From Apostichopus japonicus (lineage: Eukaryota > Echinodermata > Holothuroidea > Aspidochirotida > Stichopodidae), in contig NC_092566.1 of NCBI RefSeq assembly GCF_037975245.1, forward strand, positions 13,141,001-13,205,000: a stretch of DNA of 64,000 bases, in the 5' to 3' direction. A model generated the notes under the pieces. It was not told the origin of the DNA. It did not search any database and saw only the letters and a program-made list of their open reading frames with translations. Of this stretch, positions 57,301 through 64,000 are shown piece after piece (the first letter of the stretch is position 1; each line of letters opens with the position of its first letter). Made by a program: the position numbers and the translations under genes.

Positions 57301-60300
57301 CAAAAATGAAATAAAGTTTTGTTACTGTTGCAACTGTGGGCCAATTTTAATGGAATTTGTTGCTAGAGGGCTGCGTAACCCCTATACCAACAAAGTTATC
57401 ACATTTGCCCCTTGGTGCTGGGCTGCAGTGTGGCTTTTTGAAAACTTCAAAGGCGGAACCCTACTAGGTCTCGCATTTCCAATGGAATTAGTTTTGTCGT
57501 TATTAATCACATCAGTGATATATGCGGATAGTGTGAGGAGGATGTTAGTGGTTTGCATATATTGTAACATGCCACTGGTTATCTCTGAAGATTGGTGGTG
57601 CTGTGTCCAAGCTGTGTTGAATGTGTTCCATGTTGGAATATATAGCTATATACACTATACAGTAGGTATTGCACTGGTCCTATTGTACTGTACCTGTACT
57701 GTACAATGGATAGTCTATCAAAACCCTAAATTAGGCACACAGCTTTATGCAATTAACCAAATCTGAAGACTGCATTATGTTTTCATATTTTTAGTAAACA
57801 ATAATTATCGATTTCTGTAAAAGTGTGGCTGGGGGGTGGGATATTTTTTGAGCCATGTTGGTACTGGCCTGATCTTGTGTTCAGTATGGGCCAGTGTGTA
57901 CAGTTTTATCATATATGCCTAAAAATGCCTGTCTATTATTTTACAGCACGAATGGAATAATTGTCTTTGTTTTCCCCCAAGTTCCTCACCTACTGCACCT
58001 GTCTTCTCACAACCTCAGTCTAGAATAAACTGGTTACCTTTTCTAGCATTTATATTCCCTCAGTGACTGATAACTGTCGGTTAATGTGCTGAAAGTCTTG
58101 TCAGATTCTGTTGCTATTATTAGTGTGTGATAGATCTATACATAATCTTTACACGAATTGCTGCCCATAATTGATAACCTCAATGAGTAACCCACATTTT
58201 ATTTGAAGCTCACTTATATAAAAGGTTGCATTTGTTTCCTTAACAATAAATTGTCTAATTTAGGTCTCAGTTCTAAGGTCTTTAGAAGTAGAACCTGCTT
58301 AAATGTAAATATCATTGAGCTGCTTTGTGCAGATATATTATTAGACAACAACCATATGTGAGCCTTCTGGTCTAAGTACCTCTGCATCATATAAAGAACT
58401 GGGTTTATGGTCTACATACCAGGTTACCAGCATAAAACTCTCAGTACACTTCATTACCACTAGTTTTGAGACTGTTTGTGTTGTAACTCCTTCAACATGA
58501 GTCAACTGTATAACAGTTAATTGCCAATTATATTATTTATATGGACGGGGAATGCCAGTAACCGTTTGCAATGTGTTTGCCTGAAAGTTCAAATTATAGT
58601 TTGGCTAATTTGTTAAAATTACAAAGTATCTGTGTAAGGTCAGTAAGTTACTTCATTATTATATAAAACATTGGATGTAATGAAATATGTTGTTATAGAA
58701 CATTGAAAAACAACTTCAGTCCAATTTACATCTAAGTAGAGTGGTTAATAATTACTTGTGCATGACCAGCCGGAAATAATGACAAATTGGACATCTTAAA
58801 AGAATTAGAAAATCAAACAAATCATATGGATCCATGTTGCTTGTAAATATCTTAGGGAAACAAAGGACAAACCATTTGGCAAAAGGGACCCTTCAAATTT
58901 GCATTTCATAACAATAAAATGTGCTGTAGTCTGTGATCCTCACTTGCCAAAACATTCTTATGATCATATTCAATATTAAGGGAATGGGGTGAGAATGGAT
59001 CGAAGTTGTGTGTTTTGTGTGCATTTGTGTCCTTTTAGAGAGCCAGCACTCTAGAAAAGAGGGTTGATTTTTTGAGACCACTTTCAAGTTCTGCTCTCAG
59101 TCTTAATGACTCATCTCAATGAATCTTTCTCATACCTTTCTTTAGTTTAGATTTGGTCTGCATTAAACACCATGGGTGCACCACAAACCATACATTATTA
59201 CTATCATGAATTTAGAGTCAGTGAAAATGCCCTAAAATGCTAGTTCCATACGTTTTACACAAAAGCCATGAAATAAGCAAATATTTAAAAAAAAATTAGT
59301 CTAGAAATGAGTTACAAACAAAGTTGTATTGCCCAGAGAAGCCATCATGAAACACTCCAGCCTGTTTGGCTGGGTAGGTTTCACAGTCTAAAGGCACTTG
59401 ATGTAGTCATTGTGGCTATGTAGTGTGTGCACAGGTATGATCCTTTCTTTGCATTGCTCTCCCTCAGGGGATTTTCCTTTTGCATCCGAGAGCAAAACAC
59501 TTCATTCTAACTTCCCCAAGTATGTTCAACCTTTCTTTCCTATTTGCAGCGGAGGTTTTATCCCAACAACCCTTTTGTTGGGCACTGACAAAGGCCCACA
59601 ATGGTTTTGGTATGCCTGGAGGCACAAACTGCTTGACTTGTTCAGTTAGGATCCTAATAAGCATGAGAGCTGCTTAAGAAAGCCACGAGGTAGACACTAA
59701 AAAGATCAGAAACTTTTAATTCCCAAAGTCAGTCCTAGGCCACAGGCCAATCAAAACACCTTTGAAAAAGTTGGGATTTGAACGATTAGAGAGGTGTATA
59801 AGACTTTTCCGAGTCAGGATTTTGGCTTGACAGACCTTAGACCCCTGGTGAATTGTTATTAAGTGAGGCAGATGCTTAAAAGTTAAGTTAAGGAAAGATA
59901 TTCAGAATGGGAATTGAATACTTTCTTTGGTATCTCTTACAATCCAGATTTGACAAAAATTGTACCAGAAGTTAGTAGACAGGTGGACAGAATGTTCATG
60001 TATTGTCCAATTTGCTTCTTTGCTGGTCGCTAAAGGAATTGCCTGTCCATTACCTCAATGTGAGGTAAGGACTATAGACACTTTGTTGGAGAGCATGGGA
60101 ACAATAGATGCCATCACTTTGGTTTAGGTCTTCAACCCATTGCATGAAAACAAGATCAGACAATCTCCACAGGAGAGACTCTTTGTACAAAACCACATGA
60201 AAGGGTTTTGATATATTTGCTTTCCAACTGTGTCTGGCTGGATTAAGTGTATGCTTTACAGGATAACATATTGATTTATGCATGCAGACTTTTGATTACA

Positions 60301-62085
60301 TGATAAAAACACCAATCACTCCTCTTCTCTCTGCTGATCAACCTGTCACATTGTTCACGAAACTTTCTCCGATGATACGTTGAACTTTTGACTAAAGAGT
60401 TAAAGTCTCCTAAATCCATTTTGGGGATTACTGAAGATAGATATTTATTTGCTTGTTACTATAGTAGTTACTATTAATAGCTCTCTCTCATATAATAAAG
60501 CTGCGAACTCAAGAAACAAAATCACTTCATCTTCCTTTTCATTAGCAATCACGGATTCCAAAGTTTAAAGTTTCCCTTGAACACTCTACCATGATCAAGC
60601 AAGCATTAACTTGTGTCAAGATCTTATCGAGAAGCAATGCATTGAGATTCGGAGTGATGACATTATCACTTTTTTGAAGCGTGGCTTGATCATCATTTAT
60701 TAAACAGAGGGTCCTCTTAAAGTTTTTTACATGGTACAAACAGGCTTGGTTATACCAGGAACATGTAGCCACCACAATTGTGCCCAGGATCCCTCCTGTG
60801 TATGACACAGAATTTTCCAGCTTGCCCCTGGATTTCTTTCTTATGTAGCCTCTCGCTGGAAGGTGAAATGAAGGCTGTTGGGTGGGGTAGAAGGAGAATA
60901 CATCTTCAATGCATGTTGCTGGTTATCGAAGAAGGTATTGGCCTCAACGCTGCTGACAAACTTATTGATGACTAATTTAGCAATTTTTCTAAACAAGCAA
61001 AAGGAGAACAGCATTGCCGAGGGATTCAAACCGGTAAAGGTGAATTTGGTGTGGTGATTAGGAGTGGGGTTTGAGGTAGTTTGCGACTGTCATGTCACGT
61101 AATGCTGTGAATGAAACCAGAGGTTAACTGGAAATGTAATCAGATCCATCCAATCATGTGCATTTCTTTAGGGTTCTTGTTACTGGTATCATTTGGAAGA
61201 CTCGCTAGTGATCTCTAAAGAGAAACTTACATTTTCCCAGTGGAAAGAGGGGTATATAGTCATTTGATGCAAGGGGAAAAGAACTTATCAATTGTGGCTA
61301 AGGTGACATACTCAATTGCAAACTTGTCATTTCTGCCCAAAGTGATGTTTTTCAATCCCAAAATGCTTGTATATTGGCACTTTCATTTATGGATTTGATT
61401 ATTAACAGTTTGAAATGTGAGATGAGAGAGGTACACTGCAAGACAGATATATGCAGTCACAAAATGACCGAGATTGATGGAGTATTCCACGTAGCTAGGG
61501 GGAAAATGAAAATGGGAAACCCACTATGGTCTGTGAAGAATCAATGCCAACTGTGCTTATAACAGCATGAACTGCTATGATCAGAGAAATTTGAACAGCT
61601 GGTTCTCAGATCCCATAGTTTAGCTATAAGTAGACTCTACCATAGCAGTTGCCATGAGTTAATGACCATGGGTAGCCCATTCCTCTCCCCCCCCCTCCAA
61701 CATCTCAACATTAACATTCAAGGTGTGGTAGGGGAGTCTTCCTTCACTACCTCTCTTGAAATTGTACGACCAAGGACACTTAAAATAACTTGGTGATTTT
61801 ATTTTCATAAATTTCCAGATAGCATTCAACATTAAAATTATCAAATTCCCATAACAAAAGGTTGTTCACTAGCCGACTAGTCAAGTTTGATTTCAATAGT
61901 TAAACAAAACTCTAGAAACTTTCATTTACTCAATGTTCTAATGGAATGGTCTTCAAAGCGACATGAAAGTAATTTCAGTGACAAATGTTGACTTATGCAA
62001 CAAACTTTATTAATAACACTTCCTTTTTGGTAACTTGCCATATGCAGGCAAGTAATCTACTGTATGCAATCAAGTTGGCATCTGT
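54395..62085. other. Repeat-poor AT-rich DNA, probable intron or intergenic
   Basis: The longest frame (57350-57766, ATG, 138 codons) would encode a Cys/Trp-rich hydrophobic protein with up to four membrane-like segments (for example LLGLAFPMELVLSLLITSV); no family recognised and no promoter or splice context. Minus-strand frames at 59664-59464, 60283-60050, 60808-60542 and 61029-60841 are more coding-like in composition (KQFVPPGIPKPLWAF, LLWRLSDLVFMQWVEDL) and lie in the same direction, so a decayed gene or transposon may lie in 59.4-61.0 kb. Confidence 0.3.
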
Positions 62086-62097
62086 GTATGTGTACAG

Positions 62098-62580
62098 TAG
62101 TACAAAAATGATATTATTTTGGGTGGCGGTCAAAGGTCATTTGGGATCTCCAGAACCTGAACATCGAAGGAGCTCAATATATACATGGTAGGATAGCCTT
62201 CTGTGGTGTAAAGTTTTTTACACAATTTGGTATAGGTCAGAGTTCATTCAAGGTCACCAGGGGTCAAAACTTTTGAATTGCTTGTAAACAAAAATCTCCA
62301 GACAGGAATTTTTATTGGCTCTAGTATTTTGCATGTGGCTTCCATATAATGAATACAAGAACCCTATTGTCTTGAGTGGAGGTCAAAGATCATTTGGGGT
62401 CAAAAAAGCTCACACTCTGTAAAACCCTTCAAACATGATATCCCAAGATAGGTTACATCACAAAACTCACTCATATTTGACATGTGTCTTTCTAATAGGA
62501 GTACAAGAACCCTATTATTTTGGGTCAAGGTCAAAGTTCATTTGGGGTTAAAAGAGGTCAAAATATCAAATGGATATCAT
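62098..62580. repeat. Short diverged relative of the AGGTCA array
   Basis: Three copies of a phrase like ACAAGAACCCTATTATTTTG, GGTCAAGGTCAAAG, TTCATTTGGGGT start near 62098, 62353 and 62499. AGGTCA/GGGTCA half-sites recur. Same theme as the 51.6-54.4 kb array but with a different unit and stronger decay. Confidence 0.7.
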
Positions 62581-64000
62581 CAGGTTAACTATTATAAATG
62601 CAAATTCAGCCCTTTGTTGTTAGAGTGAGCATGCAAAATAAATTGCCAACAAAAAACAATGTCCCTCTGTCTTTCTTACATCATTGTGGTGTTATGTCAC
62701 AAGATTCCCAGTCATCAAACCATGTATGATGTATGACTCTAACACCAAGGTGCTAGTTGTCATACCATATTTCATCAGATTCGTTTCACAGAAGTTCTGT
62801 GCTTCGTTTGCTTTGAATTAGCTTAGGCAATTATCTGGGATCAGGATTAGCATTGCTGAGATACTTTTCTTTCCTTGTTTTCTTAGCAACTTATATTAAT
62901 CCGCAGGTGAGTTTACTACTCTGCATTATCCATAGGTTAATACACAGTCAGCTGATGACAACGAGCCAATCCGATTCCAGAATTTTTAACAAGTATGAAT
63001 GAACTGCTGATTCATAGCAAAGGACATTGTTTATGATGTCCTACTTTTATTGTTCTATCTGAACGTGCATCTCATATCTAGACTATTTCATTTAACCCTG
63101 TGGGGGGTCCTACAGGTAAAACTGGTCAAAAACAGATTTAGTCTCTGTTCGTGAGTTTCCTTTAAGTAATCGCTGGCATGCTGTCCCACCTCATGTACCA
63201 GTACAATAGTTACCATTGTTCTGTGTGGAGAGTTTCACATTCAACATTAAAGGACCAGTCTCGTTGAAAGGAGATCGTAAGATAAAGTAGTAACTAGTGT
63301 ACAGTAAGTGATATTTCTTAACCTTACACCAAAGAGACACTAGTTTAAAATGTAACCCTGTTATGTCTGACATGGAAAGTAAAGAAAACATATGTACTGT
63401 TGAATGCTGTAATTAGCAACTTCCAAGCTGGTTTTCATGAGTCATAGACATTTGTCCTTCAGTCAGAAATAAAAGAGTCAGTACTAGACAGGAAATCAAA
63501 GACAATGGGATACTTTGTAAGGGGAGACTGTGGGTGAGGAGTAGGAGGATGATGTGAATACCAACAGGAACTAATGACTCATCTCATAAGTACACCTATG
63601 ATATGCAGCAGTTTTTATAATGAATGGAAAATTACAAGAAAGGGTGGGAAACACCTATGAAGTTTCATTTATCATTATGAGTGTTACACAGGTGCAGTTC
63701 GTGTCAAGTTCATACAGAATTTATTTTAATTCATCCAGCATTGTACATTCCTGCAAACAGCACTGCTTGCTGGTGAATAAACCAGGAACATGAATAAATA
63801 AGGCTATCACAACTCCCATTTTCGTCCTGATATCACTAAGTGTCTGCCATGAGTGAAGCATTACAGCTTACCTCTTAGTCCAAATTTTGTAGTTAAATAC
63901 ATATTGACTGTCAGACTAATTGAGCTTTTAGGCTCTATATAATTTAAGCTCTTTTACTATCCTACCAACCATTCGGTCTTCTTGATGTATCAAATTCATT
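62581..64000. other. Non-coding DNA to the window end
   Basis: No exon, RNA gene or repeat recognised. Confidence 0.35.

Overview
Nuclear DNA from a eukaryote, with no sign of a bacterium, phage or plasmid. The window is AT-rich and has no long ORFs, no operons and no Shine-Dalgarno-led genes. It is full of microsatellites, minisatellites, poly(G)/poly(C) runs, short hAT-type transposons and tRNA-derived SINEs. The repeat style (AGGTCA-rich repeats that open with a GGTTCCTTGC hairpin, tRNA-SINEs with a CGATCCCCGGCC box, hAT ends reading CAGGGGCGKATCCAGG) suggests a marine deuterostome invertebrate. An echinoderm such as a sea cucumber is my best guess, from memory of such genomes and not from a search.

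Left part, 1-3.2 kb (minus strand): the clearest gene trace. A 70-bp first coding exon (2772-2703) has a good start context and a GTATGT donor, and it encodes what looks like the first helix of a SAM domain. Twin CCAATCAG boxes lie 220-300 bp upstream. About 1.1 kb downstream, at 1619-1237, is a broken coding relic that resembles the C-terminus of uncharacterised SAM-headed (SAMD3-like) proteins. I could not find the middle of the gene.

3.2-44 kb: gene-poor repeat territory. It holds four large tandem arrays (70-bp units at 4.0-4.8 kb, about 80-bp degenerate units at 6.9-7.5 kb, about 76-87-bp higher-order units at 22.4-22.7 kb, 22-bp units at 28.5-28.8 kb). There are three complete non-autonomous hAT elements with perfect 8-bp target duplications (15001-16022, 27956-28345, 39932-40238), a composite hAT-like insertion that splits a (TA)n microsatellite (18434-20326), two tRNA-derived SINEs, a perfect 17-bp-arm hairpin, and a ladder of ACTTAAGT palindromes. 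The most unusual object is a 714-bp minus-strand unit (36447-35734). It begins exactly with the 5' end of U2 snRNA, continues into an unrelated structured segment and an open reading frame, and ends in 13 A residues. It has the shape of a retrotransposed U2-headed chimera.

45-64 kb: quieter DNA, without long poly(G)/(C) runs or hAT elements. Two candidate exons with good splice signals (45480-45556 and 46978-47460, plus strand) could be the 5' end of a gene whose first intron fills the rest of the window. That putative intron holds a 2.75-kb array of about 694-bp units loaded with nuclear-receptor half-sites (AGGTCA) in DR4, DR5 and DR1 spacing, and a smaller relative at 62.1-62.6 kb. Apart from the SAM exon, coding calls here are weak. 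Most ORFs in the window look like chance ORFs of AT-rich DNA.
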